Shown piece by piece: positions 51,527 to 60,288 of a stretch of DNA of 64,000 bases (positions within the stretch are counted from its first letter, which is position 1; every line of letters begins with the position of its first letter). The stretch comes from RGIG5612 sp045627365 (GTDB lineage Bacteria; Bacillota; Clostridia; Lachnospirales; Lachnospiraceae). A program made the position numbers and the translations under genes. The notes beneath the pieces are model-generated. The model saw nothing but the letters and a program-made list of their open reading frames with translations, searched no databases and was not told the DNA's origin. The stretch lies in the NCBI GenBank assembly GCA_045627365.1, contig JAZQNN010000017.1:1-64000 (forward strand). The letters run 5' to 3'.

Positions 51527-51868
51527 TTATGCCATCTTAAAGACGAACTGAACCAGTACCATGTATAAAACCGTGCCGACGCCAATGCTGAGGAGCACTT
51601 TCTTCCTCCACAGGTGAAGGCCGACAGTCACCGCTATCGCGATCAGTTCGGGAATGCCCCACGGATAGGCCGAAATACCCGTTCCTTTGAGACAGTATAC
51701 AACAAGAAGTCCCATCATTGCAGCGGGAATTGTTGTACTTAAGTATGATACGATCTTCGGCCGCTTCCTGGTCTCCGGGAAGATCCAGAACACCAGAAAC
51801 CTTGTTAATATAGTTCCGGCAGTCACGCATGCGAGGATCACGAGCGCCTGCCAATTCATCAGTCGCAT
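51527..51868 (-). CDS. azlD: AzlD family branched-chain amino acid exporter subunit
   Basis: The 113-residue membrane protein has four hydrophobic helices with the AzlD pattern (TILTRFLVFWIFPE; YLSTTIPAAMMGLLVVY). It partners with AzlC to export branched-chain amino acids or analogues such as azaleucine. Its ATG lies within the azlC 3' end (10-bp overlap), with AAGGAGGGG upstream, so the subunits are translationally coupled. Confidence 0.92.
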   Translation of the reverse strand: MRLMNWQALVILACVTAGTILTRFLVFWIFPETRKRPKIVSYLSTTIPAAMMGLLVVYCLKGTGISAYPWGIPELIAIAVTVGLHLWRKKVLLSIGVGTVLYMVLVQFVFKMA

Positions 51869-52545
51869 AATCCCCTCCTTGCCAGAAGCAAAGTTACAAG
51901 AATGATCGCCATTGCCGGAATGACCATATCATCCGGTCCGAATATAAGTAATGAAATAAAAGCTGCTGCCATGCCGATAAATCCGCAGATCAGCTTCTTT
52001 TTCGTCTTGACCTGTTCCAGGAACAGTACTATGAACAGGGCTGTAAGCGCAAAGTCCAGTCCCTTTGTATTTATGTTGATCAGGCTTCCGACTATGCCGC
52101 CCAGCGTGCTTGCGATCACCCAGTACATCCAGTCGAGGATCGATACGGCAAGATAAAAGTGCTTTGGCTGTATCCCCTCCGGCACTTTGGCCGCTGAGTT
52201 GATCGCGAATGATTCATCGCACATAAAATAGATAAGCGGAGTCTTTAAGCGGCCCGTTCCCTTATATTTGTCCAGCATGGAAAGACCGTAGAAAAGGTGA
52301 CGCGCATTTACCAGAATCGTCATTAGCAACGCCTGAAGCGGCTGAAAAGAGCCTGTCAGAAATGTTATCGCCACGAACTGCATGCTCCCGCAGAAGGCGA
52401 CCGAACTGAAAAGAGCCGACCATCCCGGGCCGTATCCCTTTGAGCTCATCAGTATGCCGTAAGCCAGTCCCAGCACCAAAAAGCCTGCCAGAACGGGCAG
52501 CGTTGCCGGGAATGCTGATTTTAAGACCTTCTTAAAGCCTGTCAC
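51859..52545 (-). CDS. azlC: AzlC family branched-chain amino acid exporter subunit
   Basis: The 228-residue membrane protein has about six to eight helices and the AzlC motifs (LAYGILMSSKGYGPGWSALFS, FCGSMQFVAITFL, NARHLFYGLSM, MCDESFAI). It works with AzlD. The start codon is GTG, 8 nt after GAGGAA, inside the end of the upstream CYTH gene (14-bp overlap). It may protect cells from leucine analogues or balance amino acid pools. Confidence 0.93.
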   Translation of the reverse strand: MTGFKKVLKSAFPATLPVLAGFLVLGLAYGILMSSKGYGPGWSALFSSVAFCGSMQFVAITFLTGSFQPLQALLMTILVNARHLFYGLSMLDKYKGTGRLKTPLIYFMCDESFAINSAAKVPEGIQPKHFYLAVSILDWMYWVIASTLGGIVGSLININTKGLDFALTALFIVLFLEQVKTKKKLICGFIGMAAAFISLLIFGPDDMVIPAMAIILVTLLLARRGLCD

Positions 52546-53152
52546 AATACAGTTCCTCGTATATTATCTGCGCTTTTTTGGCAAAATACGTACTTCTGTC
52601 ATACTCCAGCCCGGTCTCTTCCAGCTTGCCGATCAGCGTATCTATGCCCTGATAGCGCTCGTTCTCTTCCAGTTCAATAAAAAGGAGGCGCCCACCCTCC
52701 ACCGATTCGATCACCAGCTCGAGTCCGTCCCGGCTCATTACAAGGCAATCGTCCCTGATAGTCATCACAGGTTTATAGCCGATGGATTCAAGGAAGGCCG
52801 CCCCGCGGGCAGCGTCTTCTATATCAAGATCGGTCTTGCTTTGCGATAAAATATTCCAATCTTCGTCATATTCTTTACATTTATAGGTGAGGCATTTGCG
52901 CTCGCCGAAATCCCTGATGATAACAGCGTCATTCAACACGAGGAGCGTAGGCCTGTTTTTGTCATACCATTTGGGAAGATAATACGTGTCATTAATGCTG
53001 AAGGCCCTTCCCGGCTTGAATCCTTTGGCCATCAGCTGCTCTTTAAGCATATCGGCATTTACCACCGGAAGCTTATTTTCGGGCGCTAAAATACCGGCGC
53101 AGCCTGCGCCGGTATTAAACATTACTGTGATTTCGTTGTGATCCTTATTCAT
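52532..53152 (-). CDS. CYTH domain protein (CyaB/triphosphatase-like)
   Basis: The 206-residue protein resembles CYTH enzymes, which act on nucleotide or inorganic triphosphates or as class IV adenylate cyclases. Visible elements are DTYYLPKWYD, AVIIRDFGERKCLTYKCKEYDE and LLFIELEENE, with the tunnel-fold strands. The N-terminal ExExK signature is altered (EITVMF), so activity is uncertain. The ATG overlaps the stop of the xpaC gene (ATGA) and no separate ribosome site is needed. It lies between xpaC and azlC in the operon. Confidence 0.72.
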   Translation of the reverse strand: MNKDHNEITVMFNTGAGCAGILAPENKLPVVNADMLKEQLMAKGFKPGRAFSINDTYYLPKWYDKNRPTLLVLNDAVIIRDFGERKCLTYKCKEYDEDWNILSQSKTDLDIEDAARGAAFLESIGYKPVMTIRDDCLVMSRDGLELVIESVEGGRLLFIELEENERYQGIDTLIGKLEETGLEYDRSTYFAKKAQIIYEELYCDRL

Positions 53153-53865
53153 TCCTGTACAGCTTTATTAAGCTCTTCTGCATATCCGTCCGGAAGCAGT
53201 CCGTCTCTCTTGATTGCAATCGTCATTGCCTCCATCTCAACTTCCATATTCAGCTTGTCCTCGTCGAAAAGGTTCGCATACAGCTTATCCATCGCCGCTG
53301 ACATATCTGTCAGGAAGCTTTTTGTCTTTGCCGAAGCATCCTCAGCCAGTGTGCCGGATGTTTCAAGACTTGCGAAACGGCCAAGGACCTTCTGCGTAGT
53401 CGGCAAATAATACTTCATGAGCTGCCTCTGGTCAACTATTTTGCCGGGCTTCTCCTTCAGCGTCCTGAAAATATGCTCGACCTTGTTGCACAGTTCAGTA
53501 GCTGACGCATGAACTTCCATGTCGCGGATCTTGGATGCTGCCATCCTGACATCAAGAAGATTCTTACGGCCTTCCTGGAGAGCTTCTTTCTCCTCATCTG
53601 TCAGACCGTCGGTGAAAAGTCCGGTTTTGGCCGCTTTGGCCGCCGCCCGCTTCTCCTCCTCATCCTCGGAGCCTTTACGCGCAAGAACCACGATCAGAAC
53701 TACTGCGCATATAAGCAGGCCGAAAACGATCAGAACGATTATCAGGACGACCTTAAAAATCGACTTGAACGCCACGCCCGAAACGATCAGCGCGATGATG
53801 CCAAGTAAGACGATTATCGCACCGCCGGATATGCCCGCTTTGCCACGTCCGCCGCCGCTGCTCAT
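53149..53865 (-). CDS. xpaC: XpaC-like 5-bromo-4-chloroindolyl phosphate hydrolysis family protein
   Basis: The 238-residue protein has two adjacent N-terminal membrane helices (about 10-60) and a long helical cytoplasmic domain. Segments such as KVEHIFRTLKEKPGKI and RQLMKYYLPTTQKVLGRF match the XpaC family. In Bacillus, xpaC and yaaN (telA) are neighbours, as here. The family name comes from a screening phenotype and does not establish enzyme activity. GAGG is 8 nt upstream of the ATG, which directly follows the telA stop codon. Confidence 0.85.
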   Translation of the reverse strand: MSSGGGRGKAGISGGAIIVLLGIIALIVSGVAFKSIFKVVLIIVLIVFGLLICAVVLIVVLARKGSEDEEEKRAAAKAAKTGLFTDGLTDEEKEALQEGRKNLLDVRMAASKIRDMEVHASATELCNKVEHIFRTLKEKPGKIVDQRQLMKYYLPTTQKVLGRFASLETSGTLAEDASAKTKSFLTDMSAAMDKLYANLFDEDKLNMEVEMEAMTIAIKRDGLLPDGYAEELNKAVQE

Positions 53866-55080
53866 TTATTCAACCTCAACTGCCTGACCTTCGAGAACTT
53901 CAGCTGCTGCCTCTACGGTCTCTTCTACAGCGCCGGTTCCGGCATTCCTGATATCAAGAAGTTTAGCCTTGAGTTGTGCCTCAATCTTGCCAAGCTCATT
54001 CTCAGCCTCGCGTCTCTTTTCGCGGCCTTCCTCCTGGATCTTAACGACCTCGTCAAGAGCGCTGATAAGCTGCTCGTTGGAGAATTTAACTGTCTCAAGT
54101 TCAACAAGGCCTTTTTCGGACTCTTTAGCGATCTCGACTGTACCCTGCTTGATGGTCTCTGCGTTCTTCTTGATGAGCTCGTTAGTCAGTTCGTTAACTT
54201 CCTTCTGAGTCTTCATTGCCTCGTCTGCGTGAGCCATTCCGAGGGTCAGTACCATCTGATTCTTCCAAAGAGGGATGGTATTGTTAACGGTAGAGGTGAT
54301 CTTCTCGATCATCAGCATATCGCTGTTCTGGATCATACGGATCTGCGGAGCCATCTGCATGCTGATGGTTCTTGAAAGCTCCAGATCGTACAGCTTCTTA
54401 TCGAAACGATCGCACATTGCGGAGAAATCATTTGCTGCCTGAGCATCCTCAGCAAGGCCGGTCTCCTTGGCCTTATTCTGAAGATCAACGAGTGTGGTGT
54501 TCTGCTCCTGCTCAAGGCGTTTCTTGCCGGCAAGGATGTACATGGTCAGTTCCTTGAAATAATTAAGGTTGGTATCGTACATCTTATCGAGCATCACGGT
54601 ATCTTCCGTCAGCTGGTTCTGATGATCCTCAAGAGCACCGACGATCTTGTCAACGTTCTTATCTACTGTATCGAATTTAGCCTTCATGGTTTTAAGGGCG
54701 CTCTTCTTGCCCTGGAACCACTTCTTAAGGCCCTTGGCTGTATCATTTGTTGAGAAAGTCTTCAGCTCGCCTACCAGGCTGGAGAGCATCGTTCCGACTT
54801 CGCCCAGATCCTTAGTACGCACGCCGTTGAGAGCTGTCTCGGAAAACTCAGCGATCTTCTTCTGAGCAGCTGCTCCGTAATTAAGTGCAATGGCGGAATC
54901 CGTGATATCTATAGCTTCAGCGAATGTATTGACCTCATTCATCTCAGCTTCTGTCAGGTTAGCATCTTCCAAATAAGGCGCTGCCGGGATCTCCTGAACT
55001 ACTTCCTGGATCTCCTCCAAAACATCTGCTGCTGCCGGAACAGGGTCTTTATCAAGTACCAATTTGATTTCTTCTGACAT
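53866..55080 (-). CDS. telA: TelA family toxic anion resistance protein
   Basis: The 404-residue protein is almost entirely helical and charged, with the TelA/YaaN pattern (LKKWFQGKKSALKTMKAKFDTVDKN, MYILAGKKRLEQEQNTTL, and IRMIQNSDMLMIEKITS). Family members are linked to tellurite and other envelope stresses; mechanism unknown. I start at 55080 (MSEEIKL), where AAAGGAAAG lies 5 nt upstream; an earlier in-frame ATG lacks a site. It is the first gene of the telA-xpaC-CYTH-azlC-azlD unit and has a clear promoter. Confidence 0.88.
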   Translation of the reverse strand: MSEEIKLVLDKDPVPAAADVLEEIQEVVQEIPAAPYLEDANLTEAEMNEVNTFAEAIDITDSAIALNYGAAAQKKIAEFSETALNGVRTKDLGEVGTMLSSLVGELKTFSTNDTAKGLKKWFQGKKSALKTMKAKFDTVDKNVDKIVGALEDHQNQLTEDTVMLDKMYDTNLNYFKELTMYILAGKKRLEQEQNTTLVDLQNKAKETGLAEDAQAANDFSAMCDRFDKKLYDLELSRTISMQMAPQIRMIQNSDMLMIEKITSTVNNTIPLWKNQMVLTLGMAHADEAMKTQKEVNELTNELIKKNAETIKQGTVEIAKESEKGLVELETVKFSNEQLISALDEVVKIQEEGREKRREAENELGKIEAQLKAKLLDIRNAGTGAVEETVEAAAEVLEGQAVEVE

Positions 55081-55130
55081 ATTCTTTCCTTTCTGCCATT
55101 GTGGCACATTACTCATAAATCAATAAATAT

Positions 55131-55159
55131 ATTTTAAGCGTATATAAAAGATGCGTCAA
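55131..55159 (-). promoter_or_regulatory. telA promoter
   Basis: Minus strand: -35 TTGACG (55154-55159), 17-bp spacer, -10 TAAAAT (55131-55136). The leader before the telA ATG would be about 44 nt. Confidence 0.78.
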
Positions 55160-55206
55160 GGGATGGGCATTCTTTTTATTAAAATAACCTTTTGAAGGCA
55201 TCTGTA

Positions 55207-55260
55207 ATTTTGCACAAAATCCAGTACCCGCTTTTTGGGCAATTTTACTTGCACAAAATC
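55207..55260. repeat. Two direct repeats TTGCACAAAATC in the telA-hyd divergent region
   Basis: The 12-mer occurs at 55210-55221 and 55249-55260, a 39-bp offset. The first copy lies in a dyad ATTTTG-CA-CAAAAT (55207-55220). These look like binding sites for one regulator, upstream of the hydrogenase start by about 55 and 95 bp. Confidence 0.5.
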
Positions 55261-55284
55261 ATGAAATATTGTAACTTTTAAGGG

Positions 55285-55302
55285 TCGTTATTTTTTTAAC
55301 AT
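55285..55302 (+). promoter_or_regulatory. Rex-like operator before the hydrogenase operon
   Basis: TCGTTAT-N4-TTAACAT matches the clostridial Rex consensus TTGTTAA-N4-TTAACAA at 11 of 14 defined positions with correct spacing. It sits 23 bp before the hydC ATG, around the promoter (-10 candidate TATTAT, 55302-55307), where NADH-sensing Rex would repress hydrogenase genes. Confidence 0.6.
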
Positions 55303-55324
55303 ATTATATTTATAGGAGATCAGT

Positions 55325-55816
55325 ATGACAGGAAACACCCCCATTCCTTTTAAGCCGGACCAGGAGAATATCACTCAGCTCTACGATGTGATCAATGCTC
55401 ATAAAGGTGAAAAAGGTTCATTGATCCCGATCCTTCAGAAAGCGCAGGACATCTTCGGATATCTTCCGATCGAAGTCCAGAAAATCATTGCTGACGAACT
55501 GCGCATCCCTCTTGAGAAGGTTTACGGGACCGTTACTTTTTATTCATTTTTCAATCTTACCCCGCGTGGACAGTATCAGGTTTCAGTATGCCTTGGAACC
55601 GCATGCTACGTTAAGGGCTCTCAGAAAGTCTACGAGGAACTCGTTAAGGTATTGGGCATCGAAGCAGGCCAGATCACAGAAGACGGCAAGTTTTCACTTG
55701 ATAACTGCCGCTGTGTAGGTGCGTGCGGACTTGCGCCGGTAATGCTGGTAAATGATGATGTTTATGGCAAAGTCACTCCCGATCAGGTAGCTGACATTAT
55801 CAAGAAATACAATTAG
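55325..55816 (+). CDS. hydC: NADH-dependent hydrogenase subunit, NuoE-like [2Fe-2S] protein
   Basis: The 163-residue protein is a thioredoxin-like [2Fe-2S] protein with cysteines in CLGTACYVKG and CRCVGACG, as in NuoE and HndA. It is the small subunit of the trimeric hydrogenase and passes electrons between the flavin subunit and hydrogenase. AGGAG precedes the ATG by 7 nt. It is the first gene of the hydCBA operon, under a Rex-like site, and is followed by hydB after 10 bp. Confidence 0.95.
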   Translation: MTGNTPIPFKPDQENITQLYDVINAHKGEKGSLIPILQKAQDIFGYLPIEVQKIIADELRIPLEKVYGTVTFYSFFNLTPRGQYQVSVCLGTACYVKGSQKVYEELVKVLGIEAGQITEDGKFSLDNCRCVGACGLAPVMLVNDDVYGKVTPDQVADIIKKYN

Positions 55817-55826
55817 GAGGACCGCC

Positions 55827-57722
55827 ATGACTATTGAACAGTTAAATGAGATTCGAAATAAATACGGCGATATCGTCAAGGTTCGTAAAGTAGTAAAGGA
55901 AAAAGCCATCGAGCTTGCCTCAGAAACCAAGTACCGCAAGCAGGTACTGGTCTGCGGCGGCACCGGCTGCACTTCCTCAGGCTCCGCTAACATCATCGAA
56001 GCCCTGGAAGCTGAACTTAAGAAGAAGAAGATCGACGATGTGCTCGTTGTTAAAACCGGCTGCTTCGGACTGTGTACACTCGGCCCGATCATGATCGTTT
56101 ATCCGGAAGGCGTTTTCTATTCAAGAATGACTCCGGAACATGTTGTTACAGTTGCTGACAAGCACCTTGTTCCGGGCGGCGAACCGGTCAAGGAACTTCT
56201 GTATGAGGATTCTGTTCTCGAAGACGGAAGTATCATTTCCCTCGCAGAGACACCGTTCTACAAAAAGCAGAAGAGAATCGCCCTCAGAAACTGCGGTGTG
56301 ATCGCTCCGGAGAATATTAATGAAGCCATCGCCACCAACGCATATCAGGCACTTTACAAGGTGCTGACTGAGATGACACCTGACGGCGTTATCCAGACAA
56401 TGATCGATTCCGGACTCAGAGGCCGCGGCGGTGCGGGCTTCCCAACCGGACTTAAATGGAAATTCGCGACAGCCAACAGAGGCCTCGTTCAGAAATACGT
56501 ATGCTGTAACGCCGACGAGGGCGACCCGGGCGCATTCATGGACCGTTCGATCCTTGAGGGCGATCCCCACGTTGTTCTTGAGGCTATGGCGATCGCCGGC
56601 TACGCTATCGGAGCTGACCAGGGATACATCTACGTCCGCGCTGAGTATCCTATCGCTATCCACAGGCTTGAAGTTGCTCTTGAGCAGGCTCACGAGCTTG
56701 GCCTTCTCGGCAAAAACATTTTCGGCACAGGATTCGACTTTGATATCGACTTAAGACTCGGAAGCGGTGCCTTTGTCTGCGGTGAAGAGACTGCTCTTAT
56801 GGCTTCCATCGAAGGCGGCAGAGGAACACCTCGTCCAAGGCCTCCTTTCCCTGCAGTAAAGGGTCTTTTCGGTCAGCCGACTATTCTTAATAACGTAGAA
56901 ACATGGGCCAATATCCCTCAGATCATCCTTAAGGGCGCAGACTGGTTTGCCAAGATGGGTACAGAAAAGTCCCACGGAACCAAGGTATTTGCTCTCGGCG
57001 GCAAGATCAAGAATACCGGCCTTGTAGAAGTCGAAATGGGTACCACCCTCCGCGAGATCGTTGAGGAGATCGGCGGCGGATGCCCTAACGGCAAGAAATT
57101 CAAGGCTGCTCAGACCGGCGGTCCTTCCGGCGGATGTATCGCAGCAGACAACCTGGACGTTCCTATCGATTACGACAATCTGATTGCCATCGGCTCAATG
57201 ATGGGAAGCGGCGGACTTATCGTTATGGACGAGGACAACTGCATGGTCGACATCGCCAAGTTCTTCCTCGAGTTTACCGTAGATGAATCCTGCGGCAAAT
57301 GTACTCCATGCCGTATAGGCTCAAAGCGTCTTCTTGAGATCGTAACCAAGATCACCGAAGGCAAAGGAACCGAGGAAGACATCGACACCCTGCTCGAGCT
57401 CAGCGAGTTCATGCGTACGAACGCTCTTTGCGCGCTCGGCCAGACTACTCCTAACCCGGTTCTTTCAACGCTTCGCTGCTTCAGGGATGAATATGATGCC
57501 CATATCAAGGAAGGCAGATGCCCTGCCGGCGTATGCAAGGCGCTGCTTAACTATACAATCGATCCCGCAAAATGCGTGGGCTGCAGCCTGTGCAAGAAGG
57601 GCTGCCCTGCAGGGGCCATCTCCGGCAATATCAAGGAGGCTCACGTTATCGATCCTAAGGTCTGCATCAAGTGCGGTGCCTGCATGAGTGCCTGCCGCAA
57701 GGGCGCCATCTCAAGAGCGTAA
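55827..57722 (+). CDS. hydB: NADH-dependent hydrogenase subunit, NuoF-like flavoprotein
   Basis: The 631-residue protein combines an N-terminal [2Fe-2S] thioredoxin-like domain (CGGTGCTSSGS, then TGCFGLCTLG), the NuoF core with NAD/FMN motifs (GRGGAGFPTGLKW, NADEGDPGAFMDR, GAYICGEE-like GAFVCGEETALMASIEG), the SLBB and CGKCTPCRIG cluster region, and a C-terminal 2x[4Fe-4S] ferredoxin (CVGCSLCKKGCP, CIKCGACMSAC). It oxidises or reduces NAD(H) and in related enzymes takes part in electron bifurcation with ferredoxin. AGGAGG is upstream. Confidence 0.96.
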   Translation: MTIEQLNEIRNKYGDIVKVRKVVKEKAIELASETKYRKQVLVCGGTGCTSSGSANIIEALEAELKKKKIDDVLVVKTGCFGLCTLGPIMIVYPEGVFYSRMTPEHVVTVADKHLVPGGEPVKELLYEDSVLEDGSIISLAETPFYKKQKRIALRNCGVIAPENINEAIATNAYQALYKVLTEMTPDGVIQTMIDSGLRGRGGAGFPTGLKWKFATANRGLVQKYVCCNADEGDPGAFMDRSILEGDPHVVLEAMAIAGYAIGADQGYIYVRAEYPIAIHRLEVALEQAHELGLLGKNIFGTGFDFDIDLRLGSGAFVCGEETALMASIEGGRGTPRPRPPFPAVKGLFGQPTILNNVETWANIPQIILKGADWFAKMGTEKSHGTKVFALGGKIKNTGLVEVEMGTTLREIVEEIGGGCPNGKKFKAAQTGGPSGGCIAADNLDVPIDYDNLIAIGSMMGSGGLIVMDEDNCMVDIAKFFLEFTVDESCGKCTPCRIGSKRLLEIVTKITEGKGTEEDIDTLLELSEFMRTNALCALGQTTPNPVLSTLRCFRDEYDAHIKEGRCPAGVCKALLNYTIDPAKCVGCSLCKKGCPAGAISGNIKEAHVIDPKVCIKCGACMSACRKGAISRA

Positions 57723-57734
57723 GGAGGGACCGAA

Positions 57735-59516
57735 ATGAATACCAATATGTTTAATGTTAATTTCGTAAAGAAGAATGTAAATATCAAGATAAACGGCAAG
57801 GACTACGTCGTTCCGGAAGGCTCAACCATTCTTGAAGCTGCCCGTATGAACAATATCCGTATCCCGACCCTTTGCTACATTAAGGAGATCAACGAGATCG
57901 GTGCCTGCCGTATGTGTGTAGTTGAGGTCACCGGTGCCAAGACTCTTGTTGCCGCGTGCGTAAATCCGGTCAGTGAAGGAATGGAGATATTCACCAACTC
58001 CAAACGTGTCCTGAACGCCCGCCGCATGAACCTGCAGCTTTTGCTGTCCAACCACGACAGACAGTGCCTTTCCTGCGTACGTTCATATGACTGCGAGCTT
58101 CAGAAGCTTTGCCGTGAATACGGTATCGAAGATGAAGGACGTTTTGACGGGGCCAAGACCCATTTTGATCTCGACACCTCTGCCATTCATATGGTTCGTG
58201 ACAACAACAAGTGCGTATTCTGTCACCGCTGCGTAAGCGTTTGCGAACATATTCAGGGCGTCGGCGTTATCGGACCTAACAAGCGTGGATTTGAATCCAA
58301 TATCGGCACAGCATTCAACATGGGCCTCGGTGAGACTGCATGCGTAGGCTGCGGTCAGTGCATCCTTGTCTGCCCGACAGGTGCTCTTCACGAGAAGGAT
58401 TCTATCGATGAAGTATTTACTGCAATAAATGACCCGGATAAATACGTTGTCGTTCAGACAGCTCCTGCTGTACGTGCAGCACTCGGAGAAGGCTTCGGTC
58501 TTCCGATCGGAACCTGTGTAGAGGGCAAAATGATTACCGCCCTCCGCATGCTCGGATTTGATAAAGTATTCGATACTAACTTCGCAGCCGACCTTACCAT
58601 CATGGAGGAAGCAAATGAGTTCCTTGAACGCATGAAGTCCGGCGTCAAGCTGCCGCTCATCACATCCTGCTCACCGGGCTGGGTCAACTATTGCGAGCAC
58701 TACCACCCGGAGTTTATTCCTAACCTTTCTTCCTGCAAATCACCGCAGCAGATGTTCGGTGCCATCACAAAGTCATACTTTGCAGAAAAAGCCGGCATCC
58801 CTAAGGAAAAGATCGTTATGGTCAGCATAATGCCTTGCACAGCCAAGAAGATGGAGATCCGCAGAGAAGACGAGGCAGCATGCGGTGTTCCGGATGTTGA
58901 TATCGCCCTCACAACTCGTGAGCTTATCAGAATGATCAGACGTATGGGCCTTAAGTTTGAAGACCTTGCGGACGGAACATTTGACGATCCGCTCGGCGAG
59001 TCAACCGGTGCAGGCGTTATCTTCGGTTCCTCCGGCGGTGTTATGGAAGCAGCTCTTCGAAGCGCAGCTGAAAAGCTTACCGGCAAGGAACTTTCAAGCG
59101 TTGATTTCCACGAACTGCGTGGCTTCAGGGGTATCAAGGAGGCTTCATACAATATCAACGGTGTTGAAATAAATGTATGTGTTGTTTCCGGTCTTGCCAA
59201 CGCCGACAAGGTTCTGAACATGGTCAAGAACGGTTCCAAGAATTACCACTTTATCGAGATCATGTGCTGCCCGGGCGGCTGCATTAACGGTGGCGGTCAG
59301 CCTCGTCAGACGGCGGATACCATGAGTTTTGTTGATGTCAAGGGCTTGCGTGCCAAGGCTCTTTACGAGCTCGATCAGTCACGCCCTCACCGCAAATCTC
59401 ACGAAAATCCTGCCATCATCAAGCTCTACGAGGAACTTCTGGGAGAGCCCGGAAGCATCAAAGCGCACCAGCTGCTTCACACCTCATACAGCAAGAAACC
59501 GCTTTACAAGCACTAA
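57735..59516 (+). CDS. hydA: [FeFe] hydrogenase catalytic subunit
   Basis: The 593-residue protein has an N-terminal [2Fe-2S] domain, an extra His/Cys-ligated cluster region, a ferredoxin domain (CVFCHRCVSVC, CVGCGQCILVCP) and the H-cluster domain: TSCSPGWVNYC, MPCTAKKME, FGSSGGVMEAALRSA and CCPGGCINGGGQP. It makes or oxidises H2. With hydC and hydB it forms a trimeric, probably bifurcating, group A3 enzyme that balances NADH and ferredoxin during fermentation. AGGAGG precedes the ATG, 12 bp after hydB. Maturases HydEFG are not in this window. Confidence 0.97.
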   Translation: MNTNMFNVNFVKKNVNIKINGKDYVVPEGSTILEAARMNNIRIPTLCYIKEINEIGACRMCVVEVTGAKTLVAACVNPVSEGMEIFTNSKRVLNARRMNLQLLLSNHDRQCLSCVRSYDCELQKLCREYGIEDEGRFDGAKTHFDLDTSAIHMVRDNNKCVFCHRCVSVCEHIQGVGVIGPNKRGFESNIGTAFNMGLGETACVGCGQCILVCPTGALHEKDSIDEVFTAINDPDKYVVVQTAPAVRAALGEGFGLPIGTCVEGKMITALRMLGFDKVFDTNFAADLTIMEEANEFLERMKSGVKLPLITSCSPGWVNYCEHYHPEFIPNLSSCKSPQQMFGAITKSYFAEKAGIPKEKIVMVSIMPCTAKKMEIRREDEAACGVPDVDIALTTRELIRMIRRMGLKFEDLADGTFDDPLGESTGAGVIFGSSGGVMEAALRSAAEKLTGKELSSVDFHELRGFRGIKEASYNINGVEINVCVVSGLANADKVLNMVKNGSKNYHFIEIMCCPGGCINGGGQPRQTADTMSFVDVKGLRAKALYELDQSRPHRKSHENPAIIKLYEELLGEPGSIKAHQLLHTSYSKKPLYKH

Positions 59517-59523
59517 AAGTTAC

Positions 59524-59558
59524 AAAAACGGCGCAGCTTCAAGCTGCGCCGTTTTTTT
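59524..59558. terminator. Terminator of the hydrogenase operon
   Basis: AACGGCGCAGCTT and AAGCTGCGCCGTT are perfect 13-bp complementary arms with almost no loop, followed by seven T on the plus strand and by TTTTTG on the minus strand, so it may also serve the peptidase gene. Confidence 0.93.
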
Positions 59559-59574
59559 GCCTGTATATCAATTT

Positions 59575-60288
59575 TTAAAGGGCTTCCTTTGTGAGTTTTC
59601 CGTCTGCATTCAGGCCTACTTGCCAGGCCGTTCCGCTTCCTATCGCGCCTTTAAATTCATCGTTGATGAACTCTATTGCCGACAGATTCTCAAGAGCGAT
59701 CCCTCCTGTTCCGTCTGCGAGTACAGCCGCGTCAAATTCGTCCGCCCTTTCGTTGTAATGCGGGCAGATCCGGCCCTCTAACCAGCCAAGTCCCTCTCTC
59801 AGCTTATAGCCTTCGTTTCCGGCATCAGTAAACATTTCCGAAAACCAGCAGATAGCTCCCGCTGACAGCCCGCAAAGGAGTGCTCCGCGCTCGTATGCCT
59901 CACGGATGAACTCGAGCATGCCCTTTTCCTGCCAATGCTGCAGCATATATATGGGGTCTCCGCCGCCGACATATATCATGTCGGCCGTCCGGAATTTGTC
60001 GTGGATCTTCTCGGTATCCATCTCGCCGTAAACGGTCAGTGCGACGTCCGTCTTCAGCCCAAACTGACCCGTATACATCTTATGAAATGAATTGTAATAC
60101 GACCTGGTGTCATGGCTGGCGGTCGGGACAAATAATGCCAGGCCCCTCCTTGGCTCCTCGCCTTCCGGCGTTTCGGCCGCGATCCTCGCCTTGACGATAT
60201 CCGCTATATAGCGGTCAATTTCAATAGTTTCTTTCTCTTTAAGTTCGCCTCCGCCGATGCAGATCAGGCGTTTTTCTACTGTACTCAT
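59575..60288 (-). CDS. Peptidase E-like (S51) protein
   Basis: The 237-residue protein has the class I glutamine-amidotransferase-like fold of S51 peptidases, with the nucleophile Ser in CGLSAGAICWF at about residue 142 and YVGGGDPIYML before it. Family members hydrolyse Asp-containing dipeptides or cyanophycin. No signal peptide is present. The ATG overlaps the stop of the lactonase gene (ATGA), so expression is coupled. The exact substrate is unknown. Confidence 0.88.
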   Translation of the reverse strand: MSTVEKRLICIGGGELKEKETIEIDRYIADIVKARIAAETPEGEEPRRGLALFVPTASHDTRSYYNSFHKMYTGQFGLKTDVALTVYGEMDTEKIHDKFRTADMIYVGGGDPIYMLQHWQEKGMLEFIREAYERGALLCGLSAGAICWFSEMFTDAGNEGYKLREGLGWLEGRICPHYNERADEFDAAVLADGTGGIALENLSAIEFINDEFKGAIGSGTAWQVGLNADGKLTKEAL

